Of a stretch of 64,000 nucleotides of DNA, positions 45,573-55,432 are shown piece after piece (the first letter of the stretch is position 1; every line of letters starts with the position of its first letter). This stretch comes from Candidatus Sphingobacterium stercorigallinarum (lineage in GTDB: Bacteria > Bacteroidota > Bacteroidia > Sphingobacteriales > Sphingobacteriaceae). The DNA lies in contig DXCW01000111.1 of assembly GCA_019115805.1 (NCBI GenBank), positions 1 to 64,000 of the forward strand, in the 5' to 3' direction. Under the pieces are notes generated by a model, which saw only the letters and a list, made by a program, of their open reading frames with translations, did no database searches and was not told the DNA's origin. The translations under genes and the position numbers were made by a program.

Positions 45573-46748
45573 TTAATCTTTAAAAAGTAAACGGCTAAAT
45601 TCAATCAAATACTTTCGCCAATTGGACCATGTGTGTCCCCCCTCTGATTCGTGATACATGTATTCCATTCCCAGTCGGTCGAGCCGATTCCGATAATCCA
45701 CACCTGTTTGATATAAAAAATCATCGGTTCCCATCCCGATCCAGTACAATTGATAACCTTGTTTTTTTTGACGCTCCAAGTTTTTTCCAAATTCATCATA
45801 TATATTCAGACCAGCTTGATCCGTTAATCGAAAAGCAGCCGAAAATAAACCTATATAATCAAACACATCCGGATTGGCTGCTGCAATAAACAAGCTGTGG
45901 GATCCCCCCATCGATAACCCCGCCAGTGCGCGGTGTTTCTTATCCTTTTTTACGCGAAAGCTATTTTCAATAAAGTCAACGACTTCCATAAACGTAGATT
46001 CCATTACCCCCGAGCCAACGTCCGGGGTTCGAAATTCGATGGGATATTCCCCACGTGCAGAATAACCGGGCGCGGCCTGATTGCTTGTATGCCCGTTCGG
46101 CATCACCACCAACATAGGCGCAATCTGCCCCTTAGCCACTAAATTATCCATAATCTGACTAACGCGTCCTAATGTCGGCCAGGCCTCTTCGTCTCCGCCC
46201 ATCCCATGCAATAAATACAATACGGGGTAATCTGCGTGCTGCTCGTGATATCCTGGTGGCAGATACACCGTCATACGTCGTGATTCTCCTTCGATCTGAG
46301 AAGGGTACCACAACTTCACGAGTGTACCGTGTGGTACATCCTGGGTCTTGAAAAAGTCTGCTGGTTCACCCTCGGTTATGAAATAATTAAACACCTGGCT
46401 CACATCCCTAATTTGATACACATTTGATGGGTCATTAATCCGTAACCCATCAAGCACAAAATAATAAAGAAAGAGGTCTGACGGCAAGGAGTCAACCGTT
46501 GCAGACCATACACCGCGCGCGTCTTGAGACATAACGATTACGCTGTCCGGGGATGATGCCATCCAATTTCCTACCAACTGCACGGTTTGCGCGTTTGGCG
46601 CGTGCAAATGGAAGCTCACTGATCCATCCTCATGCTTGACCGGAGAGCGAATTTGAGTGGTGGTTCCTCCGATATTTTCTTGCGCTTGAATGAGAAAGAA
46701 AGCGAACAAGTTCAGCACCATTACCGTGGTTATTTTTTTTATGACCAT
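45573..46748 (-). CDS. secreted CE1/feruloyl-esterase-like hydrolase with N-terminal E-set domain
   Basis: The protein is 391 residues. A signal peptide (to QAQ, about residue 23) is followed by a glycogen-branching-like E-set domain (about 35-125, VSFHLHAPNAQTVQLVGNW). The alpha/beta-hydrolase domain has LLHGMGGDEEAWPTLG (oxyanion), the nucleophile Ser279 in AGLSMGGSHS and the late His in ESEGGHTWSNW. This architecture is typical of carbohydrate esterases that remove acyl or feruloyl groups in Bacteroidota polysaccharide use. It lies between purN and purH on the opposite strand, so the purine run is split. Confidence 0.85.
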   Translation of the reverse strand: MVIKKITTVMVLNLFAFFLIQAQENIGGTTTQIRSPVKHEDGSVSFHLHAPNAQTVQLVGNWMASSPDSVIVMSQDARGVWSATVDSLPSDLFLYYFVLDGLRINDPSNVYQIRDVSQVFNYFITEGEPADFFKTQDVPHGTLVKLWYPSQIEGESRRMTVYLPPGYHEQHADYPVLYLLHGMGGDEEAWPTLGRVSQIMDNLVAKGQIAPMLVVMPNGHTSNQAAPGYSARGEYPIEFRTPDVGSGVMESTFMEVVDFIENSFRVKKDKKHRALAGLSMGGSHSLFIAAANPDVFDYIGLFSAAFRLTDQAGLNIYDEFGKNLERQKKQGYQLYWIGMGTDDFLYQTGVDYRNRLDRLGMEYMYHESEGGHTWSNWRKYLIEFSRLLFKD

Positions 46749-46853
46749 GTTTACAATTGATTTAGTTCAGCATATAATTTACATATTTTTTGGCTACTGC
46801 ATCACAGTTATCAAAATACAAATCATTCTTTAGGAGATTTATAGATTAAGTAT

Positions 46854-46861
46854 TATCTTTG
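46854..46861 (+). promoter_or_regulatory. putative -7 box TATCTTTG for purH
   Basis: TATCTTTG is an exact consensus match 19 bp before the purH ATG. Confidence 0.5.
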
Positions 46862-46880
46862 CGGCTCCAAACAACACACC

Positions 46881-48407
46881 ATGAATCATCCTGTTAAGAT
46901 CAAGAACGCATTGGTTTCCGTATTCTACAAGGATAACCTTGCGCCACTTATTAAATTACTAAATACATTCGGAGTCAACCTATATTCGACTGGGGGGACG
47001 GAGTCCTTTATTCGTGATCTTGGCATCCCTGTTGAACGCGTTGAAGACTTAACGGGATACCCATCTATCTTAGGGGGACGCGTTAAAACTCTCCACCCCA
47101 AAGTTTTCGGTGGAATTTTATCACGACGCCCGCTACCAGAAGATGGTGCACAACTTAGTGAATACGAAATTCCCGAAATTGATCTGGTCATCGTTGACAT
47201 TTATCCTTTCGAGGAAACATTAGCAGCGGGAGCTTCAGAACAAGACATCATCGAAAAAATCGACATTGGCGGTATTTCACTGATTCGAGCTGCGGCTAAG
47301 AACTACAACGACGTGGTGATTATTTCCTCGAAGAATGACTATCAGGAACTAGAAGATATATTGAAAGCGCAGAATGGAGAAACGTCTTTAGGGCAACGTA
47401 AATCATTCGCTAAACGTGCTTTCCACACTTCGTCTCACTACGATACAGCGATTTTCAACTATTTTAATCAAGAGGAACCGCTTCCAGTTTTTAAACAATC
47501 TGAGGAGCAAGCCACTGGTTTACGATACGGGGAGAATCCGCATCAGCGGGGCACCTTCTTCGGAGATCTAGATGCGATATTTGACAAATTAAATGGGAAA
47601 GAACTTTCATACAATAACTTAGTGGATATAGACGCCGCGGTAGCTATCATCGATGAGTTCCAGGACCCTACCTTTGCTATCTTAAAACACACCAATGCCT
47701 GTGGCCTGGCCAGCCGACCGCATGTGTTAGATGCCTGGACTGCCGCTCTGGCCTGTGATCCAGTTTCAGCTTTTGGCGGTGTGCTCATAACGAACGAGGA
47801 AATTGATGAACAAACGGCAATCCAAATCAATACGTTATTCTTCGAAGTACTGATCGCTCCTTCCTATACCTCAGACGCACTTTCAGTATTAAAAAGTAAA
47901 AAGAACCGAATCATATTACAGCGTAAACCGATTAGCCTACCGAAAGAACAGTTCAAAACATTACTGAACGGCGTGATCTTGCAGGACAAAGACTCCACCA
48001 TCGAAGGCCCGCAGGAAATGACTTGTGTAACCACCAAAACGCCTACAAGCGAACAGTTAAAAGACCTGGCCTTTGCCAATAAGATTGTTAAACATACCAA
48101 ATCCAACACCATTGTGCTGGCGAAAGACAATACCTTGATTTCTTCGGGAGTCGGCCAAACCTCGCGCGTAGATGCATTGAGACAAGCCATCGAAAAAGCG
48201 CAGTCATTCGGGTTTAGCATTGAGGGCAGTGCGATGGCATCAGATGCGTTCTTTCCTTTCCCCGACTGTGTGGAAATTGCTGCCGAGGCAGGAGTTACAT
48301 CCGTGCTGCAACCAGGAGGGTCGATCAAAGATCAGCTTTCCATCGATATGGCCAACGAAAAAGGGCTCACAATGGTTACTACGGGAGTACGGCATTTTAA
48401 ACATTAA
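46881..48407 (+). CDS. purH: bifunctional AICAR transformylase/IMP cyclohydrolase
   Basis: The enzyme performs the last two steps of IMP synthesis. The 508-residue protein has an N-terminal MGS-like cyclohydrolase domain (about 5-195, with SVFYKDNLAPLIKLL and YSTGGTESFIRDLG) and a C-terminal AICAR transformylase domain (RYGENPHQRGTFFGDL, ILKHTNACGLA, SDAFFPFPDCVEIAAEAG). The length is normal. A terminator-like hairpin follows, and purM has its own promoter. Confidence 0.97.
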   Translation: MNHPVKIKNALVSVFYKDNLAPLIKLLNTFGVNLYSTGGTESFIRDLGIPVERVEDLTGYPSILGGRVKTLHPKVFGGILSRRPLPEDGAQLSEYEIPEIDLVIVDIYPFEETLAAGASEQDIIEKIDIGGISLIRAAAKNYNDVVIISSKNDYQELEDILKAQNGETSLGQRKSFAKRAFHTSSHYDTAIFNYFNQEEPLPVFKQSEEQATGLRYGENPHQRGTFFGDLDAIFDKLNGKELSYNNLVDIDAAVAIIDEFQDPTFAILKHTNACGLASRPHVLDAWTAALACDPVSAFGGVLITNEEIDEQTAIQINTLFFEVLIAPSYTSDALSVLKSKKNRIILQRKPISLPKEQFKTLLNGVILQDKDSTIEGPQEMTCVTTKTPTSEQLKDLAFANKIVKHTKSNTIVLAKDNTLISSGVGQTSRVDALRQAIEKAQSFGFSIEGSAMASDAFFPFPDCVEIAAEAGVTSVLQPGGSIKDQLSIDMANEKGLTMVTTGVRHFKH

Positions 48408-48428
48408 ATTCAAACAACCAAATCCATT

Positions 48429-48466
48429 AAAGCATTTGAGCCTGCCTAAGCGGGCTCAAATGCTTT
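48429..48466. terminator. strong hairpin after purH (terminator with short T tract)
   Basis: AAAGCATTTGAGCCTGC pairs with GCGGGCTCAAATGCTTT (one G-T wobble) around CTAA, a 17-bp stem. Only three T close the right arm, so termination may be partial or bidirectional. Confidence 0.7.
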
Positions 48467-48501
48467 AATAAACTTCGCAAATCACTTTAGCCTTTAAAAC
48501 A

Positions 48502-48533
48502 TTGGCGATAATCAAGTGGTTTGTTTATTTTTG
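48502..48533 (+). promoter_or_regulatory. full -33/-7 promoter for purM
   Basis: TTG at 48502-48504 and TATTTTTG at 48526-48533 with a 21-bp spacer match both elements; the ATG follows 7 bp later. This shows that the track's start at 48502 is too early. Confidence 0.6.
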
Positions 48534-48540
48534 CAAGAAG

Positions 48541-49719
48541 ATGTCAGATTTAAAATACAACCAGAGAGGTGTCTCCGCTGGAAAAGAGGACGTACACAAT
48601 GCCATTAAGCATATAGATAAAGGCCTATTTCCACAGGCTTTCTGTAAAATTATCCCCGATATATTGGGCGGCGACCCCGAGTGGTGTAATATCATGCACG
48701 CGGATGGTGCGGGCACTAAATCTTCCCTCGCCTATGTGTATTGGCGAGAAACGGGAGATGCGTCTGTATGGAAAGGTATTGCCCAAGATGCCATCGTAAT
48801 GAATTTAGATGATTTATTGTGCGTTGGAGCAACAGACAACATCTTACTGTCTTCCACGATAGGTCGTAATAAAAATCTGATACCCGGGGAAGTCATTGCA
48901 GAGATTATAAACGGCACAGAAGAAATTTTAGCGGAATTAAGACAGTTAGGAATTGGCATACACTCCACTGGTGGAGAAACTGCCGACGTAGGTGACCTAG
49001 TGCGTACCATTATCGTTGACAGTACGGTTTCATGCCGACTTCCCCGTGCCGATGTGATCTCCAACCACACGATTAAGGAAGGACACGTCATCGTAGGGCT
49101 GGCGTCTTACGGACAAGCGTCTTACGAAACCGAATACAATGGAGGCATGGGATCCAACGGGCTAACTTCCGCCCGTCACGACGTATTCAGCAAATATATT
49201 GCAGAGAAATATCCTGAAGCTTATGATCCGGCGGTGCCCTATGAACTTGTTTTCGCGGGTGGGAAAGGCTTGACAGACAAAATTGAAACAGAGACCGGTG
49301 AACAGGTTAGCGCTGGTAAATTAGTACTTTCACCTACGCGAACATACGCGCCGATAATTAAACAAATTCTGGATCGGTATCGCCATCAAATTGGAGGAAT
49401 GGTGCACTGCTCTGGTGGTGCGCAAACTAAAGTGTTACACTTTATAGAAAACTTACATATCATAAAAGATAATTTATTCCCTATTCCGCCTTTGTTCAAA
49501 CTGATTCAACAAGAGTCTAATACACAATGGGAGGAAATGTATAAAGTGTTTAATATGGGACACCGTATGGAGTTATACGTTCCGGAAGAGATTGCGGATG
49601 ACATCATCGACATTTCTACCGCTATGCAGGTTCCCGCTCAACGCATCGGATATGTACAAGCACACCCTACCAAACAGGTTTCTATACACTCTCCATTCGG
49701 TGATTTCACTTACCGGTAA
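48541..49719 (+). CDS. purM: phosphoribosylformylglycinamidine cyclo-ligase (long Bacteroidota form)
   Basis: The enzyme converts FGAM to AIR in purine synthesis. The protein is 392 residues from ATG 48541 (MSDLKYNQRGVSAGKEDVHN). PurM-like N- and C-terminal ATP-binding domains carry HADGAGTKSSLAYVYW, the VMNLDDLLCVGA helix, IGIHSTGGETADVG and the GGMVHCSGGAQTKVLHF segment. It is longer than E. coli PurM, as in the AIR-synthase-related form of Bacteroidota. It precedes the retropepsin-like/RimK pair by 17 bp. Confidence 0.9.
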   Translation: MSDLKYNQRGVSAGKEDVHNAIKHIDKGLFPQAFCKIIPDILGGDPEWCNIMHADGAGTKSSLAYVYWRETGDASVWKGIAQDAIVMNLDDLLCVGATDNILLSSTIGRNKNLIPGEVIAEIINGTEEILAELRQLGIGIHSTGGETADVGDLVRTIIVDSTVSCRLPRADVISNHTIKEGHVIVGLASYGQASYETEYNGGMGSNGLTSARHDVFSKYIAEKYPEAYDPAVPYELVFAGGKGLTDKIETETGEQVSAGKLVLSPTRTYAPIIKQILDRYRHQIGGMVHCSGGAQTKVLHFIENLHIIKDNLFPIPPLFKLIQQESNTQWEEMYKVFNMGHRMELYVPEEIADDIIDISTAMQVPAQRIGYVQAHPTKQVSIHSPFGDFTYR

Positions 49720-49736
49720 AATAGCGGACATGTGAG

Positions 49737-50171
49737 ATGAAAAAGAGCAAGCGGATAATAGGCAGCATCGAAACGATAGACCTACCTGAACTCGGCATCT
49801 ACGGTATGGCAGCCAAAACGGATACTGGAGCAGAGACATCTGTATTACATTGCGATGATATGACCATACGCAAAGAAAATGGTCATTTGTATATCGTTGC
49901 ACACATTCAGCCCGATGAAGATTCGACTCAGAAGCACACCATTAAATTCCCAGTCCATCGGGAAAAAACTGTAAAGAGCTCATTCGGGCAGTCAGAAATA
50001 CGTTATATATTTCTAACGAAAATCCGAATGTTCGACGAATTATACGACATCAAATTATCTTTTCGTGACCGTTCAGCCATGAGTTACCCTATGTTGTTGG
50101 GTCGAAACTTCATCAACGGAAAGTTTTTGGTTGACGTGGCTGAAAAAAACCTGGCAGCAAACACGTTATAA
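49737..50171 (+). CDS. RimK/LysX-associated retropepsin-like putative protease
   Basis: The protein is 144 residues and soluble. The single aspartic-protease-like motif KTDTGAETSVLH (Asp29) and the later MSYPMLLGRNFINGKFLVDV match the putative ATP-dependent zinc protease family that occurs beside RimK ligases; despite the name, the fold is retropepsin-like. It may reverse or trim the modification made by its partner, an inference from the pairing. RimK follows after 40 bp. Confidence 0.85.
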   Translation: MKKSKRIIGSIETIDLPELGIYGMAAKTDTGAETSVLHCDDMTIRKENGHLYIVAHIQPDEDSTQKHTIKFPVHREKTVKSSFGQSEIRYIFLTKIRMFDELYDIKLSFRDRSAMSYPMLLGRNFINGKFLVDVAEKNLAANTL

Positions 50172-50211
50172 ACCAGACAGAAACGTTATCAATTTATAAG
50201 ACTTATACATT

Positions 50212-51147
50212 GTGAAAATTGCTATTTTATCCACGAACAAGTCGTTGTATTCCACTAAAAGACTTTTAGAAGCCGCTACAAAGCGGGGACATGATTGCGA
50301 GGTAATCGATCATGGAAAGTGCTACGTTGGTATACAACAAGACAAGCCCTCTATCCATTACAAAGGAAACAACATCGCGGATGTTGACGCCATTATACCT
50401 AGAATTGGCTCTTCAATTACGTTTTACGGTTCTGCTATTGTGCGTCAGTTCGAGGTCATGGGCGTCATCTCAGCGAACCCTAGCCAAGCAATCACGCGTT
50501 CCAGAGACAAATTACGCTGCATGCAAATTTTGTCCGGTGCGGGACTTGGTCTCCCCATTACCGGTTTTGCACGCACCGCCTCTGATGTTGACGACCTCAT
50601 CAATATGGTAGGCGGCACCCCTTTGGTCATTAAGCTTCTAGAAGGCACTCAAGGCATTGGCGTTGTACTGGCAGAAACACGAAAAGCAGCTTCATCAGTG
50701 ATCGAAGCTTTTTACGGCCTCGGGAATAACATCCTGATTCAAGAGTATATAAAAGAGGCAAAAGGAACCGATATACGCGCATTCGTAGTGGATGGGAAAG
50801 TCGTTGGGGCGATGAAACGAACCGCTAAAGAAGGTGAATTCCGCTCTAACCTTCACCGCGGGGGAACCGCTGAAATTGTCAAATTAACCCGGCAAGAAAA
50901 AGAGACTGCTATTGCCGCGACGCGAGCAATGGGATTAACAGTCGCGGGGGTTGATATGCTCCCGTCCTCTCGAGGTCCACTAATCTTAGAAGTTAACTCG
51001 TCTCCCGGTCTAGAGGGTATCGAGACGGCTACTGGCAAAGATATCGCCAGCGAAATCATCAAGTACTTAGAACGGCAATACGAAGCTAAATTAACCGCAA
51101 AGCCCATTTCTAATCGGCAAAAACGGAAAAAGCAGAGCCATCTTTAA
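50212..51147 (+). CDS. rimK: RimK-family ATP-grasp alpha-L-glutamate ligase
   Basis: This ATP-grasp ligase adds glutamate residues to the C-terminus of ribosomal protein S6 in E. coli; here the target is unproven. The 311-residue protein starts with GTG ([18 protein letters not shown]). ATP-grasp signatures are [37 protein letters not shown] and the metal-binding [14 protein letters not shown]. It forms a pair with the retropepsin-like gene upstream. The S6 gene rpsF is not in the window. A terminator follows. Confidence 0.88.
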   Translation: MKIAILSTNKSLYSTKRLLEAATKRGHDCEVIDHGKCYVGIQQDKPSIHYKGNNIADVDAIIPRIGSSITFYGSAIVRQFEVMGVISANPSQAITRSRDKLRCMQILSGAGLGLPITGFARTASDVDDLINMVGGTPLVIKLLEGTQGIGVVLAETRKAASSVIEAFYGLGNNILIQEYIKEAKGTDIRAFVVDGKVVGAMKRTAKEGEFRSNLHRGGTAEIVKLTRQEKETAIAATRAMGLTVAGVDMLPSSRGPLILEVNSSPGLEGIETATGKDIASEIIKYLERQYEAKLTAKPISNRQKRKKQSHL

Positions 51148-51155
51148 CTGGGCGT

Positions 51156-51196
51156 AAAAGATCAATGCGACCGATTAGCCGCATTGATCTTTTTTC
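51156..51196. terminator. bidirectional terminator between rimK and the GDPD gene
   Basis: AAAAGATCAATGCG pairs with CGCATTGATCTTTT around a 10-nt loop, and the flanks give T tracts in both directions. It lies between two converging genes. Confidence 0.88.
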
Positions 51197-52062
51197 TATT
51201 GAACAGCCTTACTCACCTCAATTGGCAAATCCGACTCCAATATCGACGCACCGTCACTGAACACCTTTCTATATTTATCGGCACGCATTTCCACACCTTC
51301 TAGTTTGTCATAACTTGATGCCGTAGAGATCATACACATCACCCCTCGCTCATTAAAATGCGCATACATATCCTGATTGGATTCCTTTATTTCCGGTCCG
51401 ATGTAAACAATCATCCGATTATAGGGAAGCCCAGATGTTTTAAACGCGTCAAGCGCCTCCGATGTACGGATATGCATAGAAAAATAGTGCTTAGGATTTC
51501 GGTCTAGATAGAACTGTGCTTGCGCTACATTATGCACCGTAACCCACACCCAGCTATACGCATCGTGGGCTTCTATAACCGAAGCAATAGCCGCTAAAGG
51601 CACATCTTTCTTATCAAGGTTTAAAATCGTTTTTCCTTTTGCCCACGATATCATTTCCTCCAGGGTATTGATTCTAAATTCAGTAACCTCTCCCTGATGA
51701 TTTTTTAAACGGAGTTTCTTCAGTTCGGCCCACGTATAGTCCGAGACTTTTCCCGTACCATTGGTGGTCCGATCCAGCGTCTCATCGTGCACCATTACGA
51801 TTACAGAATCTTTTGTCAGCCGAGGATCGACTTCGAAAATTGCAGTGGTATTTCTCAGTACAGCTTCCATTGCGGGTATCGAGTTTTCTGGGAGACCGTT
51901 CTCCATGGTTCCTCTATGTCCAGAGATGATCTTTTTACCCGGAGCGTACTCAAAATAACTATACATTTGCTCCGCGGTTTGAAAATCCAAACGATGGAGG
52001 TCTTGCCCATAGCTTTTCCAGCCAAAGCAGCACAGCAAAAATAAAATTGACAGTTTATTCAT
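51196..52062 (-). CDS. secreted glycerophosphodiester phosphodiesterase-family protein
   Basis: The protein is 288 residues: signal peptide (LSILFLLCCFGWKSYGQ), then a GDPD TIM barrel. The motif set is present: HRG (His49) in IISGHRGTMENG, an ENS with Glu nearby, FEVDPR with metal ligands, and VHDETLDRTTNG (His92). It may hydrolyse glycerophosphodiesters outside the cytoplasm to yield glycerol phosphate. It is the last gene of a run with the EEP and GH92 genes on the same strand. Confidence 0.85.
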   Translation of the reverse strand: MNKLSILFLLCCFGWKSYGQDLHRLDFQTAEQMYSYFEYAPGKKIISGHRGTMENGLPENSIPAMEAVLRNTTAIFEVDPRLTKDSVIVMVHDETLDRTTNGTGKVSDYTWAELKKLRLKNHQGEVTEFRINTLEEMISWAKGKTILNLDKKDVPLAAIASVIEAHDAYSWVWVTVHNVAQAQFYLDRNPKHYFSMHIRTSEALDAFKTSGLPYNRMIVYIGPEIKESNQDMYAHFNERGVMCMISTASSYDKLEGVEMRADKYRKVFSDGASILESDLPIEVSKAVQ

Positions 52063-52130
52063 TTCTTAAATCTTTGATCATAACAGTATGCTTATGCCTT
52101 TACAACCCGTATTTCCCATAAGACATTATG

Positions 52131-53075
52131 CTAGAATAGCACCCTAGCGACAACGGGAAAATGATCTGACGGCAAGCGGCTTTCGTAGTTTTTAAAAGAA
52201 AGCTCCGATGGAAAATCTCCTTTTTTCACTTGTTCAACCTCTCCTGCCGGACGTCGGTATGATTCGGTTAATACCCCATAATGTAGGACCTCAATATCGT
52301 CTGAGACGAAGATATGATCAATCCGACTGTCGGTGAATAGCTGATCATCAAACGCGTTGAATGTACCGTTCCAGGCATATCGCTTCTGTGCCTTCACATA
52401 GGTGTCGCTCAAAAGAGTAGATTCCGCGAGAATGCGATAAATCGGGTTGTGCTGATCCACATTAAAATCGCCAGTAAGAATTACCATTTCATCTTCCTCG
52501 AGCATGTCCTGTATTCTTTTCAGTACCAATTCACTACTTTTTTCGCGCGCTTTTGTGCCCTGATGGTCCATATGTAAATTAAAAAACCACAGTCGCTTTC
52601 CGTTACGTTGATCCTCAACATGCGCATAAGTACAAATACGGGGCAACGCAGCATCCCAACCCACTGATGGTTTCTCTGGTGTTTGAGATAGCCAAAACAC
52701 ACCCGAATCCAGCAGTTTAAACCTATCTTTTTTATAAAAAATTGGGGCATATTCACCTTTGGTCTCTCCATCATCTCTACCGACACCAACATGGTCGTAT
52801 GCTTGCAATAAACTGTCCATATCTCCAAGCTGCTCGTGTAAAACTTCTTGGCAGCCGAATATATCATAGTCAATAAATTCAATCAAGGAGGTGACGACCG
52901 GCAATCGGTTTGGCCAACCGTTTCCTTTTTCCCTATCGGCCGCATTGTCGTATCGCACGTTATAGCTTCCTACTTTATATTCGCTTTGTTGCGCATTGGC
53001 CTCAAAGATGCCCAATAAAGTAAGTGTGACGGATAAGGTAATTAACGTAAAAATATGTTTTCTTTGTATACTCAT
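52131..53075 (-). CDS. secreted endonuclease/exonuclease/phosphatase (EEP) family hydrolase
   Basis: The protein is 314 residues with a signal peptide (ITLSVTLTLLGIFEANAQ). The EEP motifs occur in order: SYNVRYDNA, FGCQEVLHEQ (metal Glu), LHMDHQG, GDFNVDQHNPIY and SDHFPVVARV (catalytic Asp-His). Substrates in this superfamily range from DNA to sphingomyelin and inositol phosphates, so the target is open. Its start overlaps the GH92 stop by four bases, so they are co-translated; this pairing occurs in Bacteroidota glycan loci. Confidence 0.85.
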   Translation of the reverse strand: MSIQRKHIFTLITLSVTLTLLGIFEANAQQSEYKVGSYNVRYDNAADREKGNGWPNRLPVVTSLIEFIDYDIFGCQEVLHEQLGDMDSLLQAYDHVGVGRDDGETKGEYAPIFYKKDRFKLLDSGVFWLSQTPEKPSVGWDAALPRICTYAHVEDQRNGKRLWFFNLHMDHQGTKAREKSSELVLKRIQDMLEEDEMVILTGDFNVDQHNPIYRILAESTLLSDTYVKAQKRYAWNGTFNAFDDQLFTDSRIDHIFVSDDIEVLHYGVLTESYRRPAGEVEQVKKGDFPSELSFKNYESRLPSDHFPVVARVLF

Positions 53076-55363
53076 TTTGTATGGGTTGATTGTTGATCAT
53101 TAGAAAAAGAATAGGGCTTGGCTTGCTCACTCGTGCCTCGGTCGGTGTTCGGCACTCCAGTCATCTCGAACTCCAATTTTGCACCAGCTATCAAGTCTTC
53201 GTAACGCAAGTAATTGCGGTCGTAAAGCTCCCCGTTCAAAGTCAAGCGATCGACATACATCGCATCTAATGATTGATTATTTGCTTTGATTTCCACTTTA
53301 CGTCCATTTTCTAAATGGAGAATCACCTCATCAAATACTGGCGAACCGATTACGTATTCTCCGGTACCTGGCGCTACCGAGTAGAAGCCGAGGGCTGAAA
53401 ACACATACCAAGCTGACGTTTGTCCGTTATCCTCATCTCCGCAGTATCCATCGGGTGTCGGCTGATATAACTTATCCATAATCTTTCGTACCCAATACTG
53501 ACTCTTCCAGGGTTGTCCCGCATAGTTGTAGAGGTATGGCATGTGTTGGATGGGCTGATTGCCGTGTGCATATTGCCCCATATTCATGACCTGCATTTCC
53601 CTCATTTCGTGAATCATACTCCGACTATCCATCCCCATATAGCTGGGAATAACGAAAACGGTGTCTAACATAGATACAAATTCGTTTTCCCCTCCCATCA
53701 AATTGATCAATCCCTGAGGATCGTGAAATACGCAAAAGCTCCAATGCCAGGAATTCCCTTCTGTATAATTTCTAGACCAAGCGCTGGGATCAAAATCCAC
53801 TAAAAAATTTCCATCAGCATCTTTGGGCCTCATTAACTTCGTCTCCGGATCAAAGAGATTTTGATAATTCAACGCGCGCTCGCGATACACCTCTAATTCT
53901 GACTCTGGGCGGCCAATAGCTTTTCCATATTGATAAATACACCAATCATTGTAAGCGTATTCCAACGTCCTGGCCACATTTTGATTAATATCGACGCCAA
54001 AAGGAATATAACCGTATTGATTATACTCTTCATAACCGGTACGTCCGGTAGCCGATATAGAAGGGTGGACGTGATTAGCCCCGTGTTCCAAAGCCTCCCA
54101 TAATACGGCGGTATCATAACCTTTTCGTCCGGTTATAACCGCATCTGTAACGATAGAGGCCGAGTTGTTCCCAATCATCGATTCGCGATGTCCAGGACTT
54201 GCCCACTCCGGTAGGAAACCACTTTCTTTGTACGCATTCACCAAGCCCTCTTGCATATCGTCATTCATCGAAGGATAAAGTAAGTTCAAGAGCGGAAACA
54301 AACTACGGAAGGTGTCCCAAAAACCGGTATCGGTAAACATCGCACCGGGCAACACCTTCCCATTATATGGTGAATAATGTATACGATTGCCCGCCTCATC
54401 AAATTCTGTAAAATCTCTAGGGAATAACGTCGACCGGTATAATGCAGAATAAAACGTGCGAATACGGTCTAAATTCGAATCTCGCACCTCTACCCGTCCT
54501 AACACTTCGTTCCAATGATCCCTTCCCTCTTGCTTAATGTCCTCGAAGTCTTTTGCGGCTACTTCCTCTAGATTCCGTTCGGCCTGCTCCACACTGATAA
54601 AAGAAGACGCAACACGGGCAGAAATCACCTCTCCTCTTTCAGTCTGGAATCCGATGATGGCCCCAGTGTGATTTCCACTTACCTCATTCATGTCCCCTAC
54701 CTCCCCGTCTTTGACCGTATGATAGGAAATCGGTGTCTTATCAAAAACAATAACAAAGTAGTTCTTAAAATTGTCTGGGACCCCTCCACTATTTCTTGTT
54801 GAATAACCGACAATCTTGTTTTCTTCTGGGATAACCTGGACATGAGAATCTTTGTCAAACGCATCAACGACAACAAATGCCGAGTCCGTTTCTGGAAACG
54901 TAATCCTAAACATGTTCGCCCGTTGCGTAGGGGCAAATTCGGTAGTCACGTCGTAGTCTGCCAAATACACGCTGTAGTAATACGGTTTGGCAATCTCAGC
55001 TTTATGAGAAAACCAACTCGCTCTATTCTCCTCATCGAATTCCGGTTTACCGGTCATGGGCATGATAGAAAACTGTCCATAGTCGTTATTCCAAGGACTG
55101 GGCTGGTGAGTTTGCTTAAATCCTCTAATTTTATCCGCGGTATACGTATACACCCAACCGTCTCCCATTTTACCGGTCTGAGGTGTCCAAAAGTTCATTC
55201 CCCAAGGCCGAGCAATCGCTGGATACGTATTCCCATGGGACAATTCAAATTTCGATTGCGTACCGATCAGCGGATTGACATAATCAACCGGAGAAAATTC
55301 CTGAGCGAATCCACGCAGTAGGAAAAGCAGTACAATAGCAATAAAAGTTAGCGTCGTTTTCAT
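53072..55363 (-). CDS. GH92-family alpha-mannosidase (secreted)
   Basis: The protein is 763 residues with a signal peptide (LTFIAIVLLFLLRGFAQ). The GH92 N-terminal beta-sandwich starts DYVNPLIGTQSKFELSHGNTYP with the GWVYTYTADKIRGFKQTHQPSPW segment. The catalytic (alpha/alpha)6 domain contains the Glu/Asp-rich [28 protein letters not shown] motif. GH92 enzymes remove alpha-linked mannose by a calcium-dependent inverting mechanism. It leads the GDPD/EEP run but has no SusC/SusD beside it. Confidence 0.93.
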   Translation of the reverse strand: MKTTLTFIAIVLLFLLRGFAQEFSPVDYVNPLIGTQSKFELSHGNTYPAIARPWGMNFWTPQTGKMGDGWVYTYTADKIRGFKQTHQPSPWNNDYGQFSIMPMTGKPEFDEENRASWFSHKAEIAKPYYYSVYLADYDVTTEFAPTQRANMFRITFPETDSAFVVVDAFDKDSHVQVIPEENKIVGYSTRNSGGVPDNFKNYFVIVFDKTPISYHTVKDGEVGDMNEVSGNHTGAIIGFQTERGEVISARVASSFISVEQAERNLEEVAAKDFEDIKQEGRDHWNEVLGRVEVRDSNLDRIRTFYSALYRSTLFPRDFTEFDEAGNRIHYSPYNGKVLPGAMFTDTGFWDTFRSLFPLLNLLYPSMNDDMQEGLVNAYKESGFLPEWASPGHRESMIGNNSASIVTDAVITGRKGYDTAVLWEALEHGANHVHPSISATGRTGYEEYNQYGYIPFGVDINQNVARTLEYAYNDWCIYQYGKAIGRPESELEVYRERALNYQNLFDPETKLMRPKDADGNFLVDFDPSAWSRNYTEGNSWHWSFCVFHDPQGLINLMGGENEFVSMLDTVFVIPSYMGMDSRSMIHEMREMQVMNMGQYAHGNQPIQHMPYLYNYAGQPWKSQYWVRKIMDKLYQPTPDGYCGDEDNGQTSAWYVFSALGFYSVAPGTGEYVIGSPVFDEVILHLENGRKVEIKANNQSLDAMYVDRLTLNGELYDRNYLRYEDLIAGAKLEFEMTGVPNTDRGTSEQAKPYSFSNDQQSTHTK

Positions 55364-55432
55364 ATAGGTCTATTTAGATAATGCAAGTTAAGAAAATAAT
55401 GCTAAATCGAATTTGCTATATAAAAATATGGC

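Noticed and set aside
48502-48540. Track start of purM at 48502
   Set aside because: It is the -33 TTG of the promoter; the family start MSDLKYNQRG is at 48541.
54842-55321. Plus-strand 159-residue ORF inside the GH92 gene
   Set aside because: Shadow of GH92 with basic, random-looking composition.
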